Part shown: one piece after another, positions 37,678 through 46,613 of the stretch
Layout: every line of letters begins with the position of its first letter
How positions within the stretch are numbered: position 1 is the first letter of the stretch
Source: Spirochaetaceae bacterium
GTDB lineage: Bacteria; Spirochaetota; Spirochaetia; DSM-27196; PXBQ01
Length of the DNA stretch: 64,000 bases
Assembly (NCBI GenBank): GCA_007695285.1
Contig: REEC01000118.1
Span: forward strand, 39,537-103,536
Reading direction: 5' to 3'
Translations under genes and position numbers: made by a program
Notes under the pieces: model-generated
The model's database searches: none
Told to the model about the DNA's origin: nothing
The model's input: the letters and a program-made list of their open reading frames with translations, nothing else

Positions 37678-38241
37678 ATGGGAAGCCAAAGGCTATTTGT
37701 CGGGACGCCGGTCCCACCCGAAACGGCGCGAAAAATCTCGGATTACCGCATTCCCACCGCCACAGACGCCGTGCGGTGGGTGAAACCCGAGAATTACCAC
37801 GTTACGCTGCAGTTCCTTGGCGAGACCGACGACACAATTGTGCCGTCGATCGTATCGGTACTGGCGGGAGTACCGTGTCCGGACGTGGTCCCGCTTACGC
37901 TTTCCGGTGCCGGTGCCTTTCCAACAACGCGCCGGCCGCGGGTTTTATGGATCAGTGGTGCTCCGGGAGACTCGGACGAGCTTGGACTCGCGGCGGTCCA
38001 CGAGCTTCTCGGGCGCGGACTAAAGTCGATCGGCATCGATATCAACACGCGTTTCACGCCGCACGTCACGGTTGCGTATACACGAAGAAACGCAAGACCC
38101 GAGCGCGTACGCGCGGTGACCCGCGACTTCATCGAAAACGCGCAGGCACTAAATCTGGACTGCGCCGTCCCGAGTCTCGCTTTGTTCTCGAGCAGCCTCA
38201 CACCGGAAGGCGCAGTCTACCGGGTGCTGTACTCCCGGTGA
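37678..38241 (+). CDS. thpR: RNA 2',3'-cyclic phosphodiesterase (2H family)
   Basis: 187 residues, normal length. It carries the two HxT motifs of the 2H phosphoesterases, YHVTLQFLGE near residue 41 and PHVTVAYTR near residue 124, and the N-terminus RLFVGTPVPPETARKI. ThpR/LigT proteins open 2',3'-cyclic phosphates on RNA ends. It lacks a ribosome binding site and appears to be transcribed without a leader from a promoter shared with ligA. Confidence 0.9.
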   Translation: MGSQRLFVGTPVPPETARKISDYRIPTATDAVRWVKPENYHVTLQFLGETDDTIVPSIVSVLAGVPCPDVVPLTLSGAGAFPTTRRPRVLWISGAPGDSDELGLAAVHELLGRGLKSIGIDINTRFTPHVTVAYTRRNARPERVRAVTRDFIENAQALNLDCAVPSLALFSSSLTPEGAVYRVLYSR

Positions 38242-38265
38242 GAGGCCTTATCGGAAAAATCCGGG

Positions 38266-39243
38266 TTACGCGCTCCGACCCGGGCTCTGCCACATGTCGA
38301 TGTTCGTCCCGAAGTACTTCTTCAACGCCTCGGTTGCGTCGTCGAGCGCGGCTATGAGCTCCTGAGGCAACGTAGACTCGGCGAGCGCCACGTTTTCCGC
38401 AACGTGTTCGGGCGTTCGAGCGCCGAAAATCACCGATGTGATCCCGGGTTTTGCCGTCGCCCATAACAACGCCAGATCCTTCATCGAGTACTCGTCGCCG
38501 GCGATTTTTCGGATCTCGTCGAGGGCCGAGAACAAGAGTTTTTCGCACCCTTCTTCGCCGTGTCGCGCTTTCTCGCGTTCACCCGAAAAATGCCGAGTAC
38601 GCGCTCGATCAACAGGCACTTCATCCGCGCTCCGGTACCGGCCCGACAACAAGCCGTGAAGCAGCGTGCTGTACGTCAAGACGCCGATCCCGTTCTCCCG
38701 GCAGAGCGGCAGAACTTCGTACTCGATCGCGCGCCACACAAGGCTGTACGCCAGTTGGTTCGTGACACACGTGCGTTTCTTTAGCAGCTCGTTCAGATTC
38801 TTCACGCCGAAGTTGCAGACGCCGAAATTTCGGATTTTCCCGGATTCAAGCAACGCCGTGATCTGTTCGTCGATCTGCTCGACCGGCGCATCACTCGGCC
38901 AATGAAGCTGGTAGAGATCGATGTAATCGGTCTGCAGGCGCGCCAGGCTACTCTCACACGCCGCGATAATTTCACCGGGTCCAAAGTGGCTCGGCGAAAC
39001 TTTGGTCGCGATCAAAGCCTCCGATCGACGTCCGGACAACGCTTCGCCGAGCGTCGACTCGGACACACCGTCGTTGTAACCTTCGGCGGTGTCAAAAAGG
39101 GTCACACCGGCATCGAGAGCCGCGTGAATGGTCTTTATCGCGACGCCCTTGTCCTGATCGCCCCACATAAACCCACCGCCGATACCCCAGCAGCCCATCG
39201 ACATTACCGGGATGTCTAGATCCCCGCATCGTGTGTATTTCAC
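38266..39243 (-). CDS. Aldo/keto reductase
   Basis: 325 residues, a TIM-barrel NADPH-dependent reductase. The catalytic Asp and Tyr are in LFDTAEGYNDGVSE, the Lys in ALIATKVSP, and IDLYQLHWPSD supplies the His. The C-terminal VIFGARTPEHVAENV binds NADPH. The substrate is unassigned. GTG start with GGAGG closely upstream. A promoter (TTTTCG, 17 bp, TACACT at 39281-39286) precedes it. It lies downstream of lipA but is separated from it by a terminator hairpin. Confidence 0.88.
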   Translation of the reverse strand: MKYTRCGDLDIPVMSMGCWGIGGGFMWGDQDKGVAIKTIHAALDAGVTLFDTAEGYNDGVSESTLGEALSGRRSEALIATKVSPSHFGPGEIIAACESSLARLQTDYIDLYQLHWPSDAPVEQIDEQITALLESGKIRNFGVCNFGVKNLNELLKKRTCVTNQLAYSLVWRAIEYEVLPLCRENGIGVLTYSTLLHGLLSGRYRSADEVPVDRARTRHFSGEREKARHGEEGCEKLLFSALDEIRKIAGDEYSMKDLALLWATAKPGITSVIFGARTPEHVAENVALAESTLPQELIAALDDATEALKKYFGTNIDMWQSPGRSA

Positions 39244-39280
39244 ATTTCCTCCCGTTCATAACGAATGTGCTTTTGAGTTC

Positions 39281-39309
39281 AGTGTATCGGAGTGAAGATG
39301 TTTCGAAAA
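39281..39309 (-). promoter_or_regulatory. Promoter of the aldo/keto reductase gene
   Basis: Minus strand: TTTTCG (39304-39309), 17-bp spacer, TACACT (39281-39286), giving a leader of about 30 bases that contains GGAGG. Confidence 0.45.
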
Positions 39310-39346
39310 GGTGTGATGAAAGCGCCGCGGCTAAAAGGCGGGCAAT

Positions 39347-39387
39347 AAAAGCCCCCCGGAGGAAAGGAGGTGAAACCTCCGGAGGGC
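39347..39387 (-). terminator. lipA terminator with anti-Shine-Dalgarno loop, copy B
   Basis: Minus-strand arms GCCCTCCGGAGG and CCTCCGGGGGGC form 12 pairs including one G-U, with loop TTTCACCTCCTTT, followed by TTTTATT. On plus the G-U becomes C-A. TCACCTCCTTTC across loop and stem is identical to the 16S rRNA 3' end. It lies about 95 bp after the lipA stop and shares design with 26661-26705. Confidence 0.8.
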
Positions 39388-39404
39388 GAAAAGAAAAACG
39401 CGGC

Positions 39405-39485
39405 TTATCCTACGTTCAAAAAGACACCTTTGTCGGTAAAAAGTTACATTCTGAGCGTATATATCCGCAGTTGCGCGTAGGATTA
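39405..39485. repeat. Inverted repeat bracketing the lipA 3' spacer
   Basis: TTATCCTACG (39405-39414) and CGTAGGATTA (39476-39485, including the lipA stop codon) are complementary at 9 of 10 positions and enclose 61 bases. They could form the base of a folded 3' untranslated region ahead of the terminator. Confidence 0.4.
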
Positions 39486-40409
39486 CCCATCGGCCGAAGC
39501 GAAAAGCGGGTGAATGCGACGTCTATACGACTCGTACTGCTCACCCGCGTGGTACGACGAGCGCACGAGCGGCGCCGACTCGCAGTGCGAGAATCCGCGT
39601 TCGAGCGCGCGTTCGCGAAGCTCCGAGAACTCGGCGGGGGTCCAGTACTTTTGCACCGGAAGGTGCGTCCGCGACGGTTGCAGGTACTGTCCGAGATTCA
39701 TGATCGTCACGCCGTTCGCGAGCAAGTCGTCCATCGCTTCGAGAATCTCGTCGCGCGTCTCGCCGAGGCCGAGCATCATGCTCGATTTGGTGACCGCCTC
39801 CGGGTCGATCTCTTTCGCGATCCGGAGAAACTCGAGCGATCGATCGTACGTCGATCGCGACCGAACCGACGGCGTCAACCGCCGAACGGTCTCGAGGTTG
39901 TGGCTCATTATTTCCGGACGGCTCTCCGACACGACCCGTATCGCATCGCGGTTGCCCATCAGGTCGGATGACAGGACTTCAACCGTACACTCGCTCGTCA
40001 CGCGATGAATCTGGATGACCGTCTCGGCAAGTACCGCCGCGCCGCCGTCCTTGAGGTCGTCGCGGTTCACCATCGTGACGACGACGTGCTTCAGCTTCAT
40101 GTCTTTCACGGACTCAGCGACGCGCCGGGGTTCTTCGAGATCGAGCACCCGCGGAAGCCCCGTCTTGACCGCGCAGAACCGACACCGTCGCGTACACGTG
40201 TCGCCAAGAATCATGAACGTCGCTGTACGGTGCGTGCCCCAACACTCGTGAATGTTCGGGCACTTCGCCTCCTCGCACACCGTCGTGAGTTTCTCTTCGC
40301 GCATCAGACGCCGCACGTACCGGAAGCTTTCAGTCGTGTTCAGCTGAATTTTCAGCCAGTCGGGTTTCCGCGCGTACGGTTTCTCATATCGTTCAACGTT
40401 ACTTGCCAC
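39483..40409 (-). CDS. lipA: Lipoyl synthase
   Basis: 308 residues. Both [4Fe-4S] ligand sets are present: C45, C50, C56 ([12 protein letters not shown], auxiliary cluster) and the radical-SAM C72, C76, C79 (CTRRCRFC), plus the C-terminal RSSYHAGEQ serine ligand. It inserts two sulfurs into octanoyl groups on lipoyl domains. The only lipoyl domain in this window is the one in the E1-KASIII fusion. No lipB, lipM or lplA partner is in view. The upstream region carries no obvious ribosome binding site. Confidence 0.96.
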   Translation of the reverse strand: MASNVERYEKPYARKPDWLKIQLNTTESFRYVRRLMREEKLTTVCEEAKCPNIHECWGTHRTATFMILGDTCTRRCRFCAVKTGLPRVLDLEEPRRVAESVKDMKLKHVVVTMVNRDDLKDGGAAVLAETVIQIHRVTSECTVEVLSSDLMGNRDAIRVVSESRPEIMSHNLETVRRLTPSVRSRSTYDRSLEFLRIAKEIDPEAVTKSSMMLGLGETRDEILEAMDDLLANGVTIMNLGQYLQPSRTHLPVQKYWTPAEFSELRERALERGFSHCESAPLVRSSYHAGEQYESYRRRIHPLFASADG

Positions 40410-40493
40410 GTATCATCCTCATTCTCAAAATATACAGCGGAATGCGGTTAACCGTACAGGCATTCACGGGATCGCCCTCGGTCAACAGCTTTC

Positions 40494-40521
40494 TTGACTG
40501 TTTGCGTCATATTACTATAAT
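40494..40521 (+). promoter_or_regulatory. Strong promoter, predicted leaderless
   Basis: TTGACT (40494-40499), 16-bp spacer and a perfect TATAAT (40516-40521), only 6 bases before ATG 40528. This is the clearest leaderless configuration in the window. Confidence 0.7.
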
Positions 40522-40527
40522 ATACCG

Positions 40528-41196
40528 ATGACCTCAACGACTTCAGCCGGACCAATCGCGCGTCACGCGGTGTCTCGCGTGCAAGAGCTCGCGGAAGGCG
40601 CATTTGTTCTCCGGATTGAGCGCAACGGCCTCGATTTCCAGCCGGGCCAGTACATCAGCATCGGCCCGACCGATGACGTTAATATGCGCGAGTACTCGGT
40701 CTACTCGCCGGCCGAAGCGCCGTATCTCGAGGTATTGGTGAAGGAGATAGAAACCGGCGCCGTCTCGCGACGGTTACGGCAGCTTACTCCTGCCGACTCG
40801 GTCACCGTGCACGGTCCGTTCGGATTTTTCGTGATCGAACCCGCGCAACGAACCCAAAAATTCGTGTTCATCGCGACCGGCACGGGCATTTCACCGTTTC
40901 ACTGCTTAGTGACGAGTTACCCTGAGCTCGACTATCGGGTGATCCACGGTGTCCGGCACGAATATGAGCTGTACGGTCACGAGGTATTTGCGGCCGAGCG
41001 CGTCGTATCGTGCCTTACACGCGACACGACGGGAACGTACCACGGGCGAGTCACGTCGCACCTGAGGAATTCCCCGATCGATACGGATGCGCTATACTAC
41101 CTGTGTGGGAACTGCGACATGATCTACGAGGTTTTCGATATCCTGAAAGACGCCGGCGTTCCACCGGAAAATCTTTTTGCGGAGGTCTATTTTTGA
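40528..41196 (+). CDS. FAD-binding ferredoxin-NADP reductase-family protein
   Basis: 222 residues: an FAD-binding barrel with MREYSVYSPAE (RxYS motif near residue 53) and an NAD(P)-binding domain with IATGTGISPF near residue 116, ending in LYYLCGNCDMIYEVFDILKDAGV and a terminal FAEVYF, as in ferredoxin/flavodoxin-NADP+ reductases. There is no iron-sulfur domain. It probably moves electrons between NADPH and ferredoxin or flavodoxin. It lies 33 bp upstream of miaB on the same strand; radical-SAM enzymes need such low-potential electrons, a possible functional link. Confidence 0.85.
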   Translation: MTSTTSAGPIARHAVSRVQELAEGAFVLRIERNGLDFQPGQYISIGPTDDVNMREYSVYSPAEAPYLEVLVKEIETGAVSRRLRQLTPADSVTVHGPFGFFVIEPAQRTQKFVFIATGTGISPFHCLVTSYPELDYRVIHGVRHEYELYGHEVFAAERVVSCLTRDTTGTYHGRVTSHLRNSPIDTDALYYLCGNCDMIYEVFDILKDAGVPPENLFAEVYF

Positions 41197-41229
41197 GACC
41201 CTGGACCGGCGCACGTACATAGGAAAGCG

Positions 41230-42585
41230 ATGAAGTATCATTTGATCCATCTGGGATGCCAGATGAACCAATCCGACACGGAAAGAATTCGGTCGGTCAT
41301 AGAGTCGATGGGTTTTGAACGAACCGAACACGAAAGCGAGGCCGGTCTCATCGGAATCGTCGCGTGTTCGGTCCGCCAGAAAGCGATCGACAAGGTCTAC
41401 TCCAAGATTCATACGTGGAACAAGTGGAAATCGACAAGAAGCCTCGTGACGTTCGTTTCCGGCTGTATTCTGCCGACGGATCGGGAAAAATTCCTCAAGA
41501 AGTTTGATCTTCTGTTCTCGATCAACGACTTGCCTCAGCTCCCCGACATGATTCGCCAGTACGGCGTCGCGACTCCCGCGAGTCATCACGCGAACTCGGC
41601 GCCGAGCCCGGCGCAGCACGACGCCAAGACGGGGTACTGGCGGATCGCCCCATCGTACTCGTCGGAATTCGAGGCGTACGTTCCGATTCAGAACGGGTGC
41701 GACAAATTCTGCACGTTTTGCGCGGTCCCGTACACGCGCGGCCGTGAAGTATCGCGACCGTCGAGTGAAATTCTCGCCGAGGTGGAAAACCTTGTCGAGG
41801 CGGGGTACAAAACGATTACCCTTCTCGGGCAGAACGTCAACTCGTACGGACTCGACAGGCAGTCCGATGAGATCTCGTTCGCCGAGTTGCTCAGACAAGT
41901 CGGCGAGATAGGACGAAGGACCGGCAAACGGTTCTGGACGTACTTCACGTCTCCTCACCCGCGTGACATGACCGACGAGGTTCTCGAAGTTGTCGCCGAG
42001 TACCCGTGCCTCGCGAAGCAGATTCACCTCCCGATTCAGTCAGGCGACGACAAAGTCTTGATCCGGATGAACCGGAATTACCGTGTTCAGCAGTACAGAT
42101 CGGTCGTCGCGTCGATCCGTAAGATTCTCCCGACGGCAACCCTGTTTACCGACATTATCGTCGGCTTCGCGGGAGAGAACGAAGAGCAATTTGAGAACAC
42201 GGTCCTCGTGATGCGCGAGTTCCGGTACACGATGGCGTACATCGCGATGTACTCGCCGCGCCCCGGAGCCGCGAGCGCGCGTTGGGACGACGACGTCGCG
42301 GTCGACGAGAAGAAACGGCGGCTTCACGTTCTCACCGAAGAGCTGCAGTCGCACGCTCTCGAGCACAACGAGCGCACGATTGGATCGCGACTGCCCGTTC
42401 TCGTCGACGGGACCGACCGGAAACCCGGCTTTCTGTCGGCCAAGACCGAAGGGCGTGTCACGGTGAGGTTCCGGTCCGACGATCACTCGCTGATCGGATC
42501 GTTCGCCGAACTCGAGATCACCGGATGTGCGCCGCTTTCACTCGAAGGGCGGCTCGTCCGGGTTGCATCGGCTGCCGCCGGATGA
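41230..42585 (+). CDS. miaB: tRNA-2-methylthio-N6-dimethylallyladenosine synthase
   Basis: 451 residues: an N-terminal UPF0004 domain (LGCQMNQSD with C10, C46 in VACSVRQKA, C79 in SGCILP), a radical-SAM domain with CDKFCTFC (C157, C161, C164) and a C-terminal TRAM domain. It methylthiolates i6A37 of tRNAs reading U-starting codons and needs two [4Fe-4S] clusters. The usual NTC around the second Cys is VAC here. AGGAAAG precedes the ATG. It overlaps mtaB by 4 bp. Confidence 0.93.
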   Translation: MKYHLIHLGCQMNQSDTERIRSVIESMGFERTEHESEAGLIGIVACSVRQKAIDKVYSKIHTWNKWKSTRSLVTFVSGCILPTDREKFLKKFDLLFSINDLPQLPDMIRQYGVATPASHHANSAPSPAQHDAKTGYWRIAPSYSSEFEAYVPIQNGCDKFCTFCAVPYTRGREVSRPSSEILAEVENLVEAGYKTITLLGQNVNSYGLDRQSDEISFAELLRQVGEIGRRTGKRFWTYFTSPHPRDMTDEVLEVVAEYPCLAKQIHLPIQSGDDKVLIRMNRNYRVQQYRSVVASIRKILPTATLFTDIIVGFAGENEEQFENTVLVMREFRYTMAYIAMYSPRPGAASARWDDDVAVDEKKRRLHVLTEELQSHALEHNERTIGSRLPVLVDGTDRKPGFLSAKTEGRVTVRFRSDDHSLIGSFAELEITGCAPLSLEGRLVRVASAAAG

Positions 42586-43916
42586 ACACACGGGACACGC
42601 AACAAACCGCCGTGAACCGAAGAATCGCGTTCACGACGCTCGGGTGCAAACTCAATCAGTACGAGACCGAGTCACTCGCGACGCGGTTCGCCGACGCGGG
42701 GTACCGGATCGTACCATTCAACGAACCGGCGGACGCGTACGTCGTGAACACCTGCACCGTCACGAACAAGGCCGACAGGAAGACCCGGAACACGATCAAC
42801 CGTGCCGTTCGCGCGTCGGAGGATCTCGTCGTCGTGACCGGATGTTTTGCCTCGACGGGACGCGAGGAGCTCGAGCGCAACCCGTCGCTACTCGTCGTCG
42901 AGAACGAGCACAAGAACCGCGTGTTCGAGATGGTCGAGGCGCACTTCAACGACGAAATGTTCGATCGTAACGCGGTACCGGGTGACGTATTCGCGTTTCC
43001 CGTCGCCGACCGCGTTTTTCACACGCGCGGAATGGTGAAAATCCAGGACGGATGCGACAACTTCTGTACATTTTGCATCATCCCCTACGTCCGCGGCACC
43101 GCGCGCAGTCGCCCTCACCGTGAGATTCTCAATGACGTGAGCGAGACGATCGCGCGCGGCACCAAAGAAATCGTCGTAACCGGCGTGAACATGAGCCGCT
43201 ACGACGACGGCGAGCTCGATTTCGCGGGTCTGATCGAGCGCATCGTCGAGCTGCCGGGTGAGTTCCGCGTGCGAGTTTCTTCACTCGAGCCGGACCACAT
43301 CACGGATCGGTTCATCAAACTGCTCGATCACCCGAAACTCTGTTCTCACCTCCACCTGTGCCTTCAAAGTGGATCCGAGCGCATCCTGCTCGCGATGCGT
43401 CGACAGTACACGTACTCAGGCTATCGCGCGATCGTCGAGAAGATCCGCACGGCGCAGCCGCTGTTCAACATCACGACCGACATTATCGTCGGTTTTCCCG
43501 CCGAGACCGAGGTCGAGTTCAACGAGACGTGCGCGGCGATTCACGAAATCGGGTTTTCGCATATTCATACATTTCCGTACTCACGCCGATCGGGAACCAG
43601 GGCCGACAGGATGCCGGGGCAGGTTCCAGAAAAAACCAAGACCGAACGCGGCGAAGTAATCAGGACCCTCGGTGCCGAGTACAAGACACGATACCGCAAA
43701 AGCCTCATCGGCACGAGACAGGAACTGCTCGTAGAAAGATCCCTCAACGGCGAGGCCTCGGGGTACGGGGAGTTGTACACCCCTCTGCGCGTCATCGCGC
43801 CGCCTTCTGGTGATGAACCCGCCGTCAATGATTTCATCGACGTGAAGATCACGTCGATCGTGTACGGCGACGAACCCGAGTTGATCGCAGTACCAATCCT
43901 TGACTTACCTTACTGA
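42582..43916 (+). CDS. mtaB: tRNA threonylcarbamoyladenosine methylthiotransferase
   Basis: 444 residues from the ATG overlapping the miaB stop; the open frame extends upstream to 42282, but homology begins here. TTLGCKLNQYETESL, NTCTVTNKADRKTRN and GCFAS give the auxiliary cluster ligands, and CDNFCTFC the radical-SAM cluster. CKLNQYE and the overall form match MtaB (YqeV), which converts t6A37 to ms2t6A37. The t6A precursor pathway gene sua5 is nearby at 44315. Confidence 0.92.
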   Translation: MNTRDTQQTAVNRRIAFTTLGCKLNQYETESLATRFADAGYRIVPFNEPADAYVVNTCTVTNKADRKTRNTINRAVRASEDLVVVTGCFASTGREELERNPSLLVVENEHKNRVFEMVEAHFNDEMFDRNAVPGDVFAFPVADRVFHTRGMVKIQDGCDNFCTFCIIPYVRGTARSRPHREILNDVSETIARGTKEIVVTGVNMSRYDDGELDFAGLIERIVELPGEFRVRVSSLEPDHITDRFIKLLDHPKLCSHLHLCLQSGSERILLAMRRQYTYSGYRAIVEKIRTAQPLFNITTDIIVGFPAETEVEFNETCAAIHEIGFSHIHTFPYSRRSGTRADRMPGQVPEKTKTERGEVIRTLGAEYKTRYRKSLIGTRQELLVERSLNGEASGYGELYTPLRVIAPPSGDEPAVNDFIDVKITSIVYGDEPELIAVPILDLPY

Positions 43917-43928
43917 AACAGTTACCAT
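43900..43928 (+). promoter_or_regulatory. Promoter of the A-type Fe-S carrier gene
   Basis: TTGACT (43900-43905), 17-bp spacer, TACCAT (43923-43928). The start codon is 26 bases downstream with a GGAGGG ribosome binding site. The -35 lies in the last codons of mtaB. Confidence 0.5.
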
Positions 43929-43954
43929 TTCTCCACGATACTCTGGAGGGTTTC

Positions 43955-44308
43955 ATGGCTGACACAGTCAATACGATAGACAGCGTTCACGTACGCGTGA
44001 CGGAGAAGGCGCGCGGACAGTTGGCCGCGCTGAACGTGACACACGACTCTTTTCTGCGACTCTGGGTCGAGGAGGGAGGTTGCTGTTCGGGTTACACGTA
44101 CCGCGCCGCGATCGACTCCGAGCACGAAACGGATGACATAACCGTGTACCGTGACGATCTTTTTGCGATCGTCACCGATCCACGAAGCGCACAGCTCTTC
44201 AACGGGCTGGAGATAGATTACTCGGATGATCTTGTGAAGGCGGGGTTCCGATTCACAAACCCGAACGCGTCGTACACGTGCGGCTGCGGCACAAGTTTCC
44301 AAGCCTGA
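43955..44308 (+). CDS. A-type Fe-S carrier (IscA/SufA/ErpA family)
   Basis: 117 residues. It carries the three conserved cysteines of the HesB family: one in EEGGCCSGYTY near residue 47 and two in the C-terminal YTCGCGTSF. The duplicated Cys after the first is unusual. A-type proteins pass [4Fe-4S] clusters to apo-enzymes. TGGAGGG precedes the ATG. It is placed next to two radical-SAM enzymes rather than in either suf locus, suggesting service to MiaB/MtaB or an independent control. It is convergent with sua5, with 6 bp between. Confidence 0.9.
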   Translation: MADTVNTIDSVHVRVTEKARGQLAALNVTHDSFLRLWVEEGGCCSGYTYRAAIDSEHETDDITVYRDDLFAIVTDPRSAQLFNGLEIDYSDDLVKAGFRFTNPNASYTCGCGTSFQA

Positions 44309-44314
44309 CCCGAC

Positions 44315-45355
44315 TCACTCGATCCCCGCCGCGCGAGACAAACGGTCCCGGACAGCGGTTCCGAGACCGTACGGCGGCGGCATCTCGACGATCACGACGC
44401 TGCATCCGCGTCGGTCAAACTCAAGCAGACTCTCGTAAAGGCCGGCCGCCATCGCCTCGACCGTCGGGAACACGGCGACGGTAGCCGTCAACGACTCAGA
44501 TGCCTCGCCCATCAAGGACGCGCCGCTCGAGGAGAGCGACGGCTCGTCACCTAACACGATTACCCCTATTCCGGCGCCGGGAGCCGGCTGTGTCCAAGCT
44601 TCTCTGCGCGCACGGGCTATCGTCGCGCCGATCTCGGCTCTCTCGACGGCAAGTACTCGCGCGTCCGGCCGGTAATGTGGATGCCGGGTCCCGGGAGAAA
44701 CGTGCGACGCGGCGCCGTACGAGAACTCGACGCGCACACCGAGGCGGTCGCGAATCATCTCCGCTGTGATCGCTCCGGGGCGAAGAATCCGAACACATCC
44801 GGAATCGGTCGTGACGACGGTTGACTCAAGTCCGACGCTACACGCTCCACCGTCGATGATAGCGTCCACCCTACCGCGCATCGCCTCGATAGCAGCACGG
44901 AAGGTCGTCGGACTCGGTTTACCCGAACGGTTGGCGCTCGGCGCGGCGATCGGCACGCCGGCTGCGCGGAGAATTGAACGCGCGCTCGGGTGCGCGGGTA
45001 TTCTCACGGCGACCGTGCCGAGGCCACCCGTCGCGGCCGGCGCGATCGACGGGTGTTTTTCGCCGACAACCGTAAGCGGTCCGGGCGAAAAAACCGAGAA
45101 AAGCGCGCGCGTAATCTCGTCGGCCCCAACAATCACTTCGTCGAGGCACGTCTCATCGAGAATATGGACGATACACGGGTTGTCCACCGGGCGTCCCTTC
45201 GCGGCGAATATGGCACGGCATGCGGCATCGTCATACGCGTTGGCGCCGAGGCCGTACACGGTTTCGGTCGCAAACACCACTACGCCACCCGTGGCCACCA
45301 ACCGCGCCGCGATACCGTGTTGTTCGGCCGAAAGAAGAACCGTGTCCTTGCTCAT
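44315..45355 (-). CDS. sua5: L-threonylcarbamoyladenylate synthase (Sua5 type)
   Basis: 346 residues from ATG 45355: an N-terminal YrdC domain (GGVVVFATETVYGLGANAYD, KGRPVDNPCIVHI, PSANRSGKPSPT) plus a linker and C-terminal Sua5 domain, so it is the long form rather than TsaC. It makes the threonylcarbamoyl-AMP used for t6A37 in tRNAs, upstream of MtaB's modification. A longer open frame to 45541 is not supported, since it would cross the divergent methyltransferase start. TATGAT about 15 bases before the ATG may be its -10. Confidence 0.92.
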   Translation of the reverse strand: MSKDTVLLSAEQHGIAARLVATGGVVVFATETVYGLGANAYDDAACRAIFAAKGRPVDNPCIVHILDETCLDEVIVGADEITRALFSVFSPGPLTVVGEKHPSIAPAATGGLGTVAVRIPAHPSARSILRAAGVPIAAPSANRSGKPSPTTFRAAIEAMRGRVDAIIDGGACSVGLESTVVTTDSGCVRILRPGAITAEMIRDRLGVRVEFSYGAASHVSPGTRHPHYRPDARVLAVERAEIGATIARARREAWTQPAPGAGIGVIVLGDEPSLSSSGASLMGEASESLTATVAVFPTVEAMAAGLYESLLEFDRRGCSVVIVEMPPPYGLGTAVRDRLSRAAGIE

Positions 45356-45406
45356 ATCGCGTTTTTCATTATCATACTTCGCACACACTGTATACGGGGA
45401 GTCCGG

Positions 45407-46306
45407 ATGATCTTTCGGCGACGTACAGCTTTGAGGATTCATGAACTCGCAGAAGCCGCGAAGAGACCGCGTGTTTTCGGGACCGAGAATACACCTTTCT
45501 GGTCCGAGCCGTATATCTCGCGGCACATTCTCAACGCGCACCTCGACCCGACGACCGACGACGCGACCCGCCGTCCCCCGTACATCGAACTCGGCGTCGA
45601 GTGGATGGACGGCATAATTCGGCGATACGCGCAGCCCCCGTTCTCCCTGCTCGATCTCGGCTGCGGACCAGGCATGTACTGCGAGGCCTTTGCACGCGAA
45701 GGTTACGACGTCACGGGAATCGATTTCTCACCCGCGTCGATCGCACACGCTCGGCGGTCGGCACGGTCGACAGGACTCACGATCGCGTACCAGGAAAAAG
45801 ACATCCGTTCGGCGCGATTCCCGACCGGTCTCGCGGCCGTGGTCATGGTTTATGGGATTTTTGGAACGCATAATCCACGGGAGACACGGAAGCTACTCAA
45901 GAAAATTCGCGCTTCATTGCGACCCGACGGCGTCTTTATCTGCGACGTTTTTACGCGCCGATACACTGAACGCGAAAAAGCGTCGGGTTGGTACGCGCGA
46001 AAAGCATCGGGATTCTGGAGCGCGGGACCTCACGTCGTGCTCGAGTCGGCGTATCGGTACCCGCGCGAGGATGCGCACCTTGACCGGTACGTTGTGATCA
46101 CGTCCGACGGTTCGCACACGGTGTACGACGAGTGGAAGCAGTGTTACACGACCGACACGATCACGACGTTGCTCGAACGAAGCGGATTCACCGTCCGATC
46201 GGTCACCGGAAGCCTCACGGGCGACCCCGCACCGGCCGACCCCGAGTGGATCGCCGTAGCCGCGACGCCGAAGCCACATGAAAAAACCGGTGACCTCAAA
46301 TCTTGA
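45407..46306 (+). CDS. Class I SAM-dependent methyltransferase
   Basis: 299 residues from ATG 45407, which has GGGGAG 7 bases upstream; the frame is open much further but overlaps sua5. SAM motif I FSLLDLGCGPGMYCEAFA near residue 86, followed by YDVTGIDFSPASIAHA. The target cannot be assigned; the fold matches small-molecule or quinone-type methyltransferases. It is divergent from sua5. Its 3' end overlaps the convergent Rieske gene by 11 bp. Confidence 0.82.
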   Translation: MIFRRRTALRIHELAEAAKRPRVFGTENTPFWSEPYISRHILNAHLDPTTDDATRRPPYIELGVEWMDGIIRRYAQPPFSLLDLGCGPGMYCEAFAREGYDVTGIDFSPASIAHARRSARSTGLTIAYQEKDIRSARFPTGLAAVVMVYGIFGTHNPRETRKLLKKIRASLRPDGVFICDVFTRRYTEREKASGWYARKASGFWSAGPHVVLESAYRYPREDAHLDRYVVITSDGSHTVYDEWKQCYTTDTITTLLERSGFTVRSVTGSLTGDPAPADPEWIAVAATPKPHEKTGDLKS

Positions 46307-46601
46307 CGTAGACAACACCGTCCTCGACTTTGACCGGATACGACGCGACGGGCCGCGTCGCGGGATAATCCTTGACCGCGCCGGTGCGTACATCGAACCG
46401 TGAGCCGTGTTTTGGACAGTACACGTCGCCGTCGACGATCATACCCTCGCACAACGGCGAGTACTCGTGCGAGCAGCTGTTGTCGAGCGCGTACACACCG
46501 TCGTCGAGTTTGAAGAGCGCGACTTCCTTTCGCCGATGAACGTACTTGTACGTCTTCTGAAATCCGTCGAGTTCGACAACTTTAATCCATTTACCGGGCA
46601 T
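46296..46601 (-). CDS. Rieske-type [2Fe-2S] ferredoxin
   Basis: 101 residues, a stand-alone Rieske domain: CSHEYSPL and CPKHGSRFD give the two Cys and two His ligands. Similar small Rieske proteins (NirD- or biphenyl-dioxygenase-ferredoxin-like) occur at the end of suf operons in some bacteria. Here it lies 12 bp after sufD and is surely co-transcribed. Possible roles are electron supply for cluster assembly or SufS persulfide reduction, but this is inference. Confidence 0.9.
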   Translation of the reverse strand: MPGKWIKVVELDGFQKTYKYVHRRKEVALFKLDDGVYALDNSCSHEYSPLCEGMIVDGDVYCPKHGSRFDVRTGAVKDYPATRPVASYPVKVEDGVVYVKI

Positions 46602-46613
46602 TCAGGTCTCCAC

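Noticed and set aside
39313..39345. Ten-codon plus-strand ORF just before the hairpin at 39351
   Set aside because: Too short, no ribosome binding site, and the hairpin is functional as a terminator on the other strand.
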